The notes under the pieces were generated by a model. The model had not been told where the DNA came from. It saw only the letters and a program-made list of their open reading frames with translations, and did not search any database. A stretch of DNA of 64,000 nucleotides from Diphasiastrum complanatum. Taxonomy: Eukaryota > Streptophyta > Lycopodiopsida > Lycopodiales > Lycopodiaceae. How positions within the stretch are numbered: the first letter of the stretch is position 1; every line of letters begins with the position of its first letter. Positions 13,352 to 26,850 of the stretch are shown here, piece by piece. Where the stretch lies: the NCBI GenBank assembly GCA_029204225.1, contig CM055111.1:11173999-11237998 (forward strand). Direction: 5' to 3'. Both the position numbers and the translations under genes were made by a program.

Positions 13352-13360
13352 GTGTGTGTG
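13281..13360. repeat. (TG)n microsatellite
   Basis: About 80 bases of TG with a single C interruption near 13347. Confidence 0.97.
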
Positions 13361-13961
13361 GTCACTAACTATTTGTGATCCTTCATGATGACAAATGTGT
13401 GCCCTTCTCATACCCTTCTCACCCGTCCCTCCCCCTCACTCTGAGTATGACCTTTAAAGCTCTCTGACATATGGTGGGTATGACAAAAACGTGGGCCCTC
13501 CTCCCCATGCATGCATCTAATTCAAATTCAAGTTGCCCGCTCAATCTCCTTCCTCCATTGATGATCCTACCCTCCATTCGCCCTCCTTCTTCCTCACGCC
13601 CTCTCTCTCCCCGCACCCTCCCTCTCTCCATCGCATCAGGCTTGAGGTTGCCACATATTGTAGGTTCTGGCTCCATTGCTCTCTACTCCGTAATTTCATA
13701 TTGCAGGTTTTGGAAGAGTATGGTTATGGCTTCTGCAATAAATAAAGCACCCGCTGCATCTCCCCGATCTCTCTCTCGCACTTGAAGAAGGCATTGCACC
13801 TGAGGCAAGCATCGGGGGCGTCTGAAGGCAGGCACACAGGAGATGTGAATAAAGCAAATTTGCTGACTACCTGTTACGAATTGGAGATGGTAAAGTTTCA
13901 ACATTCTTACATTGTGAAATTGAGGTAATATCTCTTCCAGAAACATTGTGTATACGAATAA

Positions 13962-14426
13962 CAAAGATTGTATTTTGATGTAGTTCATCATCCTCTCAAT
14001 CGACCTGATTTTGAGTTTGATATGTTTGTCATTGAGCCTGGAGTAGGTGAATCTGCTATCTCTCCAACGGATGAGCTTTTTTTCAAAGGACAACTTCTTC
14101 CCCTCCATCTTCCTCCAAGACTCCAGATGGTTCAGAATCTATCTTGCATAGATGAAGAGAAAGTTGTAGAGGTAGCAAATGAAAACGATAAAAGTGACTC
14201 TTTTTATTTCAAAAAGGCATGCAACCTTAAGCACAAAGATTCGATTGTAGCTTTTGCAGTCCAGATAGGTTCTCCCGATTTGTTATGGCAGGATTCTCGA
14301 AGCTCAAGTCTTGCTTCTCAATTTAGTAGCTTTTGGGATTCTAGAGATAAAGATTCTGTTGATAGCAGCTGCAGAGATTCTAATGGCAGTTCTCATCAAA
14401 ATATTGTGTACATGGAAGTGTTGTGA
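13962..14426 (+). pseudogene. MAKR/BKI1-like (membrane-associated kinase regulator) coding fragment
   Basis: An open frame of about 155 codons contains PDFEFDMFV, then SPTDELFFKGQLLPLHLPP and RLQMVQNL. This is the conserved core of the plant MAKR/BKI1 family, plasma-membrane-associated regulators of receptor kinases such as BRI1. The C-terminal part is Ser/Asp-rich (SRSSSLASQFSSFWDSRD), as is common in the family. There is no ATG at the start; the frame opens just after a TAA at 13959 and a possible splice acceptor (GATGTAG) lies near 13981. So this is either a 3' exon of a gene whose first exon I cannot find or a truncated copy. The upstream stretch 13480-13800 is pyrimidine-rich like a 5' leader but holds no matching N-terminus. 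Family recognition is good; whether it is functional is unknown. Confidence 0.6.
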
Positions 14427-14657
14427 ACAAAATATAATCTTTGAATTGTCAAATTGTTGTTGTCAAATTATTGTCAAATTGTATCTATCTTATAAATAAC
14501 ACATTGACTAGGGATGTCTTTTGTTCCATGTTGCATAGAGAGAGAGAGAGAGAGAGGGAGACTTATTGCACCCAGAAAGCAATGATAGGCACACACACAC
14601 ACCCTCCCTCCTAAACCCTACACCCCTCCCCTCCCTTCTCTCTTTGGTCTAACCAGC

Positions 14658-14822
<165 letters not shown>

Positions 14823-15075
14823 AGAAGATACAAATCTTACAAATAGCAAATCCAATAAACAACAAAATAGCATTAAGGTAAGATCCGATTTCTGAATACT
14901 TCATAAATGCTCAAGGCTTTGGCAACAATGGGAAACAGTTCAGCTTCTTCCTCGCTTTAGAGATAAATTTTCTCGCTTAAAAGCAACGGACGGTTGACAG
15001 CTTCACATGCTATTAAACAAGTACTAAAAGTGTGTATGTTTTATACACAGAGATAAGAAATCTATTTCTTTGTAT

Positions 15076-15248
15076 TCAATCTTGCAGCTAGTTCTCTCTA
15101 TACCTCCAAAGAAGGGAACTCTCAGTATCAAGCCACAGATCAGTGGATCAAACCCATCTATTGCTGCGTTAAGCACTGTCTGGTGCACAATCGTTACTCC
15201 AGCACTATGTCCAATGATGAAACACTTGGCAAAGTCTCCGTGCGCAGA
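15076..15248 (-). pseudogene. Plant carboxylesterase (CXE/GID1-like alpha/beta hydrolase) fragment
   Basis: On the minus strand the frame reads CFIIGHSAGVTIVHQ, then GFDPLICGLILRVPFFGG and IERTSCKIE. This matches the plant CXE class of alpha/beta hydrolases (family pattern CFLxGdSAGgNIxxH, then GLIL.PFFGG.ER). The nucleophile Ser in GHSAG is kept, but the residue before it is His instead of the usual Asp or Ser and the second Gly after SAG is Val. Only about 55 residues remain: no HGGG oxyanion motif and no catalytic Asp or His follow. I read it as a gene relic beside the MAKR-like fragment. Function in the relic is unlikely. Confidence 0.65.
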
Positions 15249-15329
15249 CAACTATGGGATTGAAGATTGGATTGTACATTATATCTTCAAAATGGTTGTA
15301 GTTAATTTTGTTTGACATTGAATTCATGA

Positions 15330-17420
<2,091 letters not shown>

Positions 17421-17774
17421 AAGAATGCCTCCCCCTCCCGAACAATGCGACACGTCGGCTGGCACACTTCGGCCACGTACACACATACATCTTCCACCCG
17501 TCAACGAGGACATACTAAATTTCCAAATCATCGGAAAATCATCACTTGTCAACGAGATACTCAATTTCCAAATCATCGGTCGTCGCCTAGATCGGCCGCC
17601 ATTGCCCGTCAACGACGGGCACTCACAACTAGTATGTGTGTGTGTGTGTGTGTCTTGAATTTAGTACTATCTTACCATATTGCTAACATCCAATTTGTGT
17701 AGAAGCTCAATTATTTCTACACAGCTTTGAATTTTTTCATATGTTTTTTTTTATTACATTTAATAAACATGTTA
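17421..17774. other. Transition segment with a short duplication, otherwise unassigned
   Basis: AATTTCCAAATCATCGG occurs twice about 50 bases apart (near 17517 and 17563), each close to GTCAACGAG. It ends in a (TG)n tract near 17635-17653. No gene seen. Confidence 0.6.
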
Positions 17775-18250
17775 TCAAAAGTCCTGGAAGGCAATTGGAC
17801 ATCCAGTGAGGCAGGCCGGGATTTGACATAAACTATGACAATATGCTAACTGTAAATCCAGATCAGGTCTAGTGCAGACCATGGCATACATGATCGATCC
17901 AACTATCGACTGATAGGGGTATTTGCACATTTCTTTCTTCTCTGCATCAGTCTTTGGGCACATATCCTTTGACAATTTGAATCTTGGGTCCATAGGTGAG
18001 TCTACGGATTTGCAATTTTCCATGCCATACCTGTGGAGTACACTGGTAGATACCTTTTTTGACTTAACGAAATACTTCTCCTCGCTCTATCTCTTGCTAT
18101 CTTGATTTCAAGAAGGTAATGCACAGGGCCTGAATCAGTGATTTCGAATTCCTTCGATAGAAGATTCTTCATTTCAAGAAGTAGCTGATTCAAATTGCTA
18201 AAGATCAGTGAGTCATCAACATATAGATCTATCGATGGTGATGGGAGTCA
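17775..18250 (-). pseudogene. Ty1/Copia reverse transcriptase/RNase H relic
   Basis: Two frames on the minus strand join across a frameshift: the N-terminal one has LLSKEFEITDSGPVHYLL, matching the Copia RT segment that precedes the LG(I/M)E motif, and the next has YPYQSIVGSIMYAMVCTRPD, the conserved Copia RT-to-RNase H connection. The YVDD motif and the RNase H active site are absent. It probably belongs to the same decayed minus-strand element as the LTR at 20055-20753. Confidence 0.85.
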
Positions 18251-20040
18251 TTGGGACGAACTCTTGCATTGGTTGCTTCTACTTGAAGTCGAAGAATTTA
18301 TCTTCGAGGAAGACAACATCTCAAATAATTGAGATTCGACTTGTCTCAACATCAAATTAGATTGAGTGAACGTCAATAGAGAAAGAAAACAATCAGAAAG
18401 CATTCGTAGTGCAATATACATAAGAAGAATAGAGAATTTGAATTAAGCAGTTGCAAATACAACAATCAGATCACAATCATGTGCCCAATAATAGTTCACA
18501 GTAATGTTGCACTATGTGCAGTGATCTTACTTAGCTAGTTACAGATTAAATAACTATCTCTATCATCTGAATGGCTTTCACTCTCTCTAAAATCTCTGAT
18601 CCTATGGAATTAGATAATGAGGACACAATTTTGTTCACGCAGGAACTCAATTTTTACTCTTCTCCACTTACATGCATTCATCACCTACTCACTATTTACG
18701 TAAGTTGTCGTTATGCATATATGTACATGAGGTAGTTATAATGAATGCGTAGGCAACAAGCGTGAAACAATGCAATTACTAAAGTGAACATTGACGTGGT
18801 CTGCGGGGCAGGTGGATGACGTGGATCTCGAATCGAAGACTTTGAGTTCGTGAGAGAACGAAGAGAATGTAGTGGAGTTCCTTGAACGAAGAGAATGTAG
18901 TCGATCTCGTTTCTGCTTCAGTTGGTTATTGTGCAGATGTTCAACTTCAGAGGTTAAGACTGCAAGGTTGTCGTAGAGAGAGAGTGTGTGTGTGTGTATT
19001 TACATAGTATACTGGTACTCAAGAAATGTAACGAATCCGAATGATTCGTGTTCTAATGACACGAATAGAAAAGGTTAGAGTTATGGTGAGTTGGAGTGAT
19101 GCTTAATTCCAACACTTTGACTTGGGGTTAACATCACTTTTATTTCAGTCAAACTTAAAATTTCGGTATAACATTGACTGTCAAAAGTTATCCATAAATT
19201 GTTACTAGTTAGTAGCAATTTGGTGAATAGTGGGCCCTTTGGATTGTGATTGATCCATTACATAATGCATTCAACATATGATTTTTTTTTATTGAGTAGA
19301 AAGGCTGAGTTGGAATTGATGAATTCTCAAAAAGTCAACCAGATACTCAATTAGCTGGAGTTTCAAGGAATCGCACCTCAGTGAGAGCTATCAATGCACA
19401 AAATTTCTCTTTCAATGGTGCACACTGCTTCATTTTCCAGCAAATTGATAAAATTGACAATTTCAGCTTTTTTCTAGCTTTTCACACAATATGCTCGACA
19501 ACCACCTGGACTCCGGTTCGCATCTCTAGGGTGCCCATATTTACATCTTTGCTTCACTGAAAATGGTCTCCTACAACTTGAGATCAATGGTTCTCTCTTT
19601 GAAAACCTTTTCTCGAGAAAACAGCCTACTTTGGGCTTTCTTCCACCAAACATTGTGTTTTTCTCTGCAAGTATGAGTTCCTCTAAGGTTTCCCTATCTC
19701 TCAGCACTTGACTATAGCTTCCAACACTCAGAAGGATCTGAAAATTGTGAAAGTACTATACTTGCACTTGTTTTGGTAGCTTTTCCTAGGATTAGCACCA
19801 AAAAACACCATCAAGATACAATGGAATCCAAATTTATGGATCTAGCTAACATTGACCATTAAATGCAGGTTCAAAAGTGCCCACACATGTGGACAGTATG
19901 GATTTTGGTCCCTACCAAGTTTGGGATCAAATTCCGTCACCAAAGTATAGTTTCAAACTCGCCATCTCAATACTGGTTTTTAGCACCAAAACTTGCTAAA
20001 AAGAGATTTGCTTTTGATCAATGGTTAATGCCCTTGTACT
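18251..20040. other. Probable interior of a decayed Copia element, no domain recognised
   Basis: Lies between a minus-strand Copia RT relic and a minus-strand PBS plus LTR, so it should be the remains of the same element's interior. I see no gag, protease or integrase motif. The open frame at 19474-19707 matches nothing known to me. Confidence 0.4.
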
Positions 20041-20054
20041 TGGCTCTGATACCA
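20041..20054 (-). other. tRNA-iMet primer-binding site of a decayed Copia element
   Basis: The minus strand reads TGGTATCAGAGCCA, the usual plant Copia PBS complementary to the 3' end of initiator-Met tRNA. It directly abuts the LTR on its right. Confidence 0.85.
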
Positions 20055-20753
20055 TGTGAAAATACTGTACTTTAGGACCATAAATGGATCTACAAAACAT
20101 CCACAAGAGTGATTGGATGCTTGCTTAACAATCTATCAAATAACTAGACACAAAAAAGTTGATCTACATTGGCAATTTGACAAACAACAAGCATTAACAA
20201 TCAAAAGCATTGATCAATCAACAAATCCGACTTCACACGTGTGTACTACAGGCTGTAGTATGGCCTTCAAGCTGAGAAACAAGTAGAAATTGATTTGGTT
20301 GTATTTGGATCACAAAAACTCAATGTACATAGTGGAGTAGCTCGAGATTGCTAATGAGCTCCAAAAACAATCTATCTTCTTACTATGGAGAGATGGAATG
20401 CATAGCAAAAGTGACTTCCTTTGTGAAGTCAAATGGATTTCCAACATGTAATAAGGAAGTTAACTTGGTTGTCTTGCCCTAATTTGCAACCCTAGCCTAA
20501 TGCCTAGAGTCATGCCTAGTAGGTGACTAGTTGGTCAAATTTTCACCTTAAACTTAGGTGTAGGTCCTATAATCTAGGAATCACTACCAAAATGACATGA
20601 CCAACCCTTTAGACTTGATCTAACCTATAGTAAGGTAGGTTTTCCATGTGGCTCCATGGCCTCACATGCGTGGGACCCACTTATGTACATTTTACATGAT
20701 TCTACATGGTTTTTTATCAAGCTAGATTTGCCAATTTTTGGCAATTCTTCACA
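20055..20753 (-). mobile_element. Copia LTR of about 699 bp (5' LTR of a decayed element)
   Basis: On the plus strand it starts TGTGAAAATACTG right after the PBS complement and ends GGCAATTCTTCACA, giving TGTGAA...TTCACA inverted termini. Its length and internal order resemble the Copia-1 LTRs at 51403 and 56052: an AAGAGTGATTG block near the start, then TTCACACGTGTG followed by a TACTACAGGCTGTAGTATGGCCT-like block. It is therefore a diverged relative of that family. I found no convincing partner LTR to the left. Confidence 0.75.
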
Positions 20754-21971
20754 CAAATGATGCAAGTAGAGTTTGTTACTACTTCACACTCTCTCACTAC
20801 AGCTTAAGCTGAAAAATGCTCAAATGTTCACCAAACTGATCCCAGTTAGTTGCCAATGGTTTTCCCAATGTATTTGTCTCTTCATCCTCTCCGCATAAAC
20901 TCTTTCAAAAGTGTTCAAGCTCTTCCTACTATGGTTCACTGCATGTAATATGCTCAAGAGACGGTTTTCGTCTACACTACAAGTTCTTCTTGCTTTCACC
21001 TCCTATGAGGGAATATCTCACATCAGTACGGAGCCAATGACAAGCTGAACCAAGTAATCAGGCACTCAGGATCAGAAAAGTTTTGATATCTTGTTAACAA
21101 TCAGATTGACAATAGCATACATTCATCATAAGCAATCATAACTCATTAGAGAAAATATGGGCCCGAAAAGGGCCCTATAAGAAATGCCATGAGAGAAAAA
21201 TAACACTAAACTAATAAAAATATAGTTTTGTAACTTCTTTATGCATCTGCCTGCACAACTTTACATGCACATGAATATCCCTTATTGTAGTCACATCAAA
21301 CGTCACAAATGCTTAACTACAGTTAAATGTGATTCATGTGAAGTCGACATATTCCCTCCCAGAAGCTTGGACATTCAAAAATTCAAAAAAGAAGTGGACT
21401 ATGACATTTCATAACTCTGGGTGTGTACCATCTCCATCTCCAGGGTCATTAGTGCCATCTTCAGATCTGTTATTTCATCGTATTCTATTATTTCATCTCC
21501 AGCTTTGTTATTCCAGCTTTGTTACATTCCTTTTTATTGATAACTAAGTTTTATCATATTCATGTGGATCTCTCACCAGATTTTGCTCCGATTAAAACAA
21601 GAAATTCAAAAGATTCTATATTATCAGCTTCTGATATGATGAATTATAGGGAGGCAAAGCTAAAGCATTTAGATTTATGGTCATCAGGAGAATTGTATCT
21701 CGTGATCCATATTGATTGCAACATCTTGATTTTAATTTGGTGACTCAATTGATAATTTATGTGTGTCATGGAAAAAATGGTCTTTTAGGTTACGGTAAAA
21801 ATTTGAAAGCTTATGGTAATGCACAGTCATTGCATAAAATATACTTTTTAGAAGAAGAATTAAAGAACATATCAAGAGAGTGTTAGAGCCCTGTTTCGGA
21901 CAAGATCAAAATCTGTACAATCGTCATCATTGCCGCTCGTATCATGAAAGGAAGACTCTATATCCATAGGC
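20754..21971. other. Intergenic, nothing firmly recognised
   Basis: Short open frames at 21329-21547 and 21519-21743 on the plus strand have no motif that I know. Confidence 0.4.
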
Positions 21972-22480
21972 ATGTCGCCTCCTCCCCTTGCTCTCCAAAG
22001 GCCTCCTCAAAAGGTTACTTCTCCCAAGCAGGAGATAACACAAGAGGAGCTTGATAACATTATTGGCACCTCTATAAATATTGTATCTAGTTCTCCTCAA
22101 ATCCATTTTCATCTTTTTTTCAGAATACCATATGATCATTCTCAAAAATATTTTGAATCTGACCACTATAATGAGTACAAGTCTTATTTAGCCAAAAAAA
22201 TAGATAGTCCTAGCAACTATTTTGATTTCTTTATTCCAGATAGTACTAAAAGTTTTCGATTTGGTCCAAAGTTTTGTAAGAAATTGAAAAATAAATCTGC
22301 TGAGAGATCGAATTTAATCGTCGAAGCTGGTCAAAAAATTTTGCAGTGCAGTATCAGTCTCGATTCGTTATGAGACATTTTTGTCGTTGCCAAGGAGGCC
22401 AATTTTGAGAAGGTTGTGGACTTTATTGAGTGCAGTCCAATGGCCAAAATTTATTTGATTCCATATGAAGATAAATAAGT
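21972..22480 (+). pseudogene. Unidentified coding-like stretch
   Basis: A 133-codon frame (21972-22373) is rich in charged and aromatic residues (QEELDNIIGTSINIV, DSPSNYFDFFIPDSTK, RFGPKFCKKLKNKSAE). After a frameshift, a second segment (near 22380-22480) reads FVVAKEANFEKVVDFIECSP and then AKIYLIPYEDK before a stop. Composition looks protein-like, not random, but I do not recognise a family. It may be a gene relic or a transposon protein. No start or splice sites are well supported. Confidence 0.35.
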
Positions 22481-23027
22481 ATTTTAAGTTGAGCATTGTT
22501 TGTGTTTTATTTTGACGTTTATGACTTTCTATATTGATTCTAATTTTATTTTTAATGTTGCAGCCGTCATTGGACCTGCATAATATTTCCATCAAAGTTA
22601 ATAAAAGAGGAGTATCAAATTTTCTCTGTGTAAAAGTCAATTAAGCTGACAATACACATAGAGAATTTGATTTTTTTTCTTCGCACTGCTATTGAGAATA
22701 TATCGACAATTGCCACGTGAAATAAAAATTTAATTCATATATGTTTTTGGATTTAAGTTTTTTGTCCTTTCGTGCATAAAATATTCTTCATAATGTTAAT
22801 ACTTTTCTTTCAATGTTTGCAATTTGTACAACAGAATTATTCCTTTAATTGTGCATGGTTTGTGTTCTACAACACAACACTATTTTTTGAATGATATAAT
22901 CTACAAATGGATGTTGATATTGATAAGGTAATATTGTCAGAACAATTCATTTGATATTCTTGTCATTTAAATCCCTATTTCTTCAAAATCAATTTTATTA
23001 AATCGCTCATCCATTTTATTGCTTATG

Positions 23028-23356
23028 ATTGTCACTCTTGAACCGTACAACCCTGATGAAGTGTACGAATTGAGGCAAGAGTTGATAAAAACTTTTGTTT
23101 CAAATGACAAAGGTTCTGTTCCTGAAATTGAGAGCCCCAAGGATGGGAGAAAGAAAGCTGCTCCTACTCTAGCAGCCTTCCAGGTTGCGATGCAAATATA
23201 ATAATATACGACCAGTAGAGAAATTAGAGTCCTCTCCAATGAAGAGGAAGGAGAAATAACAGGAAAGGAGGTTGTCATTTTTAGACCTCCTAGTACTGAA
23301 ATAGCACAGAAAGAAACAATCTTGGTACATAAAAAAAAGTTGAGTAGATACTGTTG
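23028..23356 (+). pseudogene. Unidentified coding-like stretch with two internal stops
   Basis: A single frame reads TLEPYNPDEVYELRQELIKT and PKDGRKKAAPTLAAFQVAM, then two TAA codons (23199-23204), then REIRVLSNEEEGEITGKEVV and FRPPSTEIAQKE. The second half continues in the same frame, which suggests one coding sequence with point-mutated stops or a short intron near 23184-23207. No family recognised. It may relate to the stretch at 21972-22480, 0.5 kb upstream on the same strand. Confidence 0.35.
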
Positions 23357-23369
23357 ATTTTTAGGATTT

Positions 23370-25190
23370 CAACTGTACATATACATACATATACTACAAT
23401 CAAAAGATACATACAATCTTATATGTACACAACCCATTTTGGGATTCCCATTGATATGAATATGGATTGTTACAATCATGTTGTGTTTTTAGAATAGTAC
23501 TGTATTGCAATTTCTAAACTGACAATAAATAAATATTTATCTCTTTTTAAAGTCAATGATGATGGACTTGTATTTTTTTATAGTAGATTTCAATGTTCCC
23601 CCACTATTTGGATAGTTCCGTCAATATCTCTGCATTTGATCTCAATCTCATGTCTTTTACGTACCTGCAAAAAAATGACACAAATTATATTGCATTTAGA
23701 ATAGTTGTTATATAATTGATTTTGATTTTAAGTGGAACAAAATATTTGCAACTACTTACTAGCTTTCTATTGGACATGAATTTGAAGTATCACAGTAGAT
23801 CATATTGTAGTAGCAATAGCTCTTGTCTGATGTAATTCAAACTCCAATCTTCCTCAACCTCAATACAAGTCAGAACTCCATCATTGTAAATTATGTCAAT
23901 ATTCTTTCACTTAGAGTGTCCATTTTCTTCAATGTCTTAAGCACCCATTTATTTTTTATCATTTTCCATCTTTTGTTTTTCTATCTGCTAACAAAAGCAT
24001 ATGGAAGACATTTTAATTCTGCATTCTATATCTCCATTTGATTTCTTATCCCAACCTTCATCCATAAGCTTAGATAATAAACTATCCGATAAATTCTTAC
24101 AAACAAACATAGTTGGAGTTTTGTGTACATTGACACCTGAAAAAAAATCCACAAATACATTCAAAGCTTCAATGATCATATTAGCTCTTTAAAAAGAAAT
24201 AATTCAAAATGAAAAAAATAAAAGTGCAAGTAATATATCAATACTCACAATTGTCTTTTTTGAATAACAATTCAATCCTTGCACATTTATCTCTGAATGC
24301 ATATACACATGTTGGACCAATATTTTGGATATAGATTTTCCTCCTGATGATGTTTTGAATAATTATAGCTTTCCAATACAATCGAAATGTTAGTTTGTCT
24401 ATTTGCTTTTTCAAAATGTTCCTTTAGATGATGAATGCATCGAAACCCAAGAGTTTCTTGAATATTTTCTTGGCACCCATAGTCCATTGTCATCTTTCTC
24501 ATTGAAGAGAAGCACATAATCGATTGAGGAGGATGGTTTCCTTGATGGCGCCATTCGTTATGTACAGAAGCTATGAATCTGAAATCGTGTAAGAAAAATT
24601 TTGAAACACTGAACTTTTTGGCGCTATGAGTTAACTCTTCTTTTGGCAGTAAACCATGATTCTACGAGTCATTCACATTTATTCTACATCGATTTACTCA
24701 ATTTAACTCTGCATAGCCTCCTGTCATATTCATTTTTTGATTTGGTTAGGCCTCTTCGGACAATGATGAGCTGGAAGGGCAGGTCTCAATATCCAATAGC
24801 ATATTTAAATGCTGCCCAACGAAACATTTATATATTTAAAACGTTTTCATTTAATTTATATTTGAAAAAAACTACGTTATGTAGGAGCCTGATATTAGAG
24901 TTTCTATTGGCCCACACGGCAACACAAATGAGTAAAAAAAAAAAAGCATCTTTTTATAAGGCCCTCGTCGGGCTCTGATTTTCTCTTATGAGGAAGATGA
25001 GCAACCCACACTAACCATTAACATTACAATGATGTCTTGTGTACAATATATTCTAATAGAGAGAGACAATCTAGGAGTTGACTAGAAGTCTAGCCTACAG
25101 CTAGTTACAACTAGCAACACCTAGCAACAATAAGAGTACATCATAAATAATATTAAGTGGAGTTTATCATTGATTTCTAACAAAGATTCG
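23370..25190. other. Unassigned AT-rich DNA
   Basis: Open frames on both strands near 23823-24517 and 24643-24978 show no motif that I can place. Confidence 0.4.
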
Positions 25191-26850
25191 CCAAAGCAAG
25201 GAAAAGTCCTATGTCATTGATTTTGAAGAGGTTTGTGAAACCCTCCTATTGTCATACCTCATCATATATTGCAATAGATAGTGGTAGATGTGATTCCTTT
25301 AAAATTACATCATGACTTGCCAAAAGCAAGGGTAATAGATCATTAGATAGAGATATTTGTTGGTAGTCAACCTGTCTTCAGGGAACCATATCGATTTAGC
25401 CAAAAAGAAGAAGATGAGGTTGGTAGGCAATAAGCGAAATATTTAAAAATATGGCATATCAGTAGTAAATCACCATGAGGTGTATTAGTCTTTTAAAAAA
25501 TGTGAAGGATGGGAGAATCTGGATGTGTGTTGATTATTGAAAATTTGGAAATTATTATTGCTATAAATAAATACGTACTACCTAGGAGGATGGACGTTAT
25601 AGACGGTCTTGATAGAGCTCAGGAAGATCGATATAAAGACATAGTATCGTTAGATCAAAATTAGATTAGAATATGTACCTAAGATGAGTTTCTGAACTTC
25701 TTGTGTTATGAGTTTTTAGTTTTACATGTTCAATTGACTAATGCTCCTACTTCATTTCAATACAATGTGATGTAAATTTTTCTTGCTTTGTAGTCACGTT
25801 TTTATATGATATTATTGTCTACATTTAAATACTAGAGGAACATGTGAAACATCTCCATACTATACTCAAAATTTGTAGACAATAGAAACTTTATGCCAAA
25901 GAATCCAAACATGAATTTTTAAAGTGTGTAACTTGGCTTAGATATTTGTAAAACATTTGTTCTATCTCTATGGATTTCCCAAGAACAAAGCAAGTGATAT
26001 GGATGGATGATTCAGTAGACACCTTCTGATCAACAATATTTCAAAAATCGAGTACCTCTCTTAATATAAATTTCTTCTAATCATTCATAATTTCACAAAA
26101 AGATAGAAAGAATAAATCAAACTATGCAAAAAATATTTCATGCTCATAACAATAATAAGCATTCGACCATAGTTTCACTATTTTTATGCTTATTTATGGA
26201 TTTCAGCCTAAATCTCATATTATGATTGAGACTAGAAAAATCAAACTCCATAACATAGATTTTTTTAGTGAAATGCAAAAAATGTTCTACTTAGGGCATG
26301 AGAATGCCTAAAGTATTCAAGACTAAGCAAAACATTACGTGACTATGAAAAGATCACCTTGTGAGTTTTAAGAACGTCATTAGGTGTATTTGAGAATATC
26401 CAAAGATCCTAAACTGATATTTATTGAAAAACATTACAAGTTATTTAAAAGTTATTATGCACCTAACAAGCTGGTGAAGAAAGTCATATCTTTGTCTTAC
26501 AAGCTAGATCTTAGTAAAAAAAAAAAAAGTAGGGAGGGGGGGTGGGGGGGGACAACTAGTCTTTCGTGTAAGTCAACTTAGATTGAGTTTATATGAAGTT
26601 GAATTTTTGTTTCTAGCAATAAGTTGGGCTTCATTGAAGAAATTTCCTCTAGAGTACCATGAAAACTTGAAAAAATACCAAACTACAAGGATAGTATATG
26701 ATGTATATACCATAATGTATATGAGTGTTTGATTCAATGCAAAAGGTTGGTAAAAAAATAATGATTTATGTGCGAGTTGAAAGACTAAAGAAAAAAATTT
26801 CCAACTTCAATTTTTGAGGACAAAAATGTTCTTAAGGGAGAAGCATGCTA
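25190..26850 (+). mobile_element. Heavily decayed Ty3/Gypsy pol relic
   Basis: Conserved Gypsy reverse transcriptase segments survive in order but in broken frames: a WxMCVDY-like block near 25520, NAPTSFQ near 25740 (family NAPATFQ), an LEEHVKHLHTILKICR block near 25830 followed by KLYAKESKHEF (family LRKHKLYAKLSKCEF). Further on, KVISLSYKLDL (near 26490) resembles the integrase C-terminal segment VAYKLDLP. Stops and frameshifts are frequent and the YLDD motif is lost. No LTRs were found. Confidence 0.75.

Noticed and set aside
19474-19707. Possible gag remnant of the decayed Copia at 17.8-20.8 kb
   Set aside because: Position fits but no Gag or zinc-knuckle pattern is visible.
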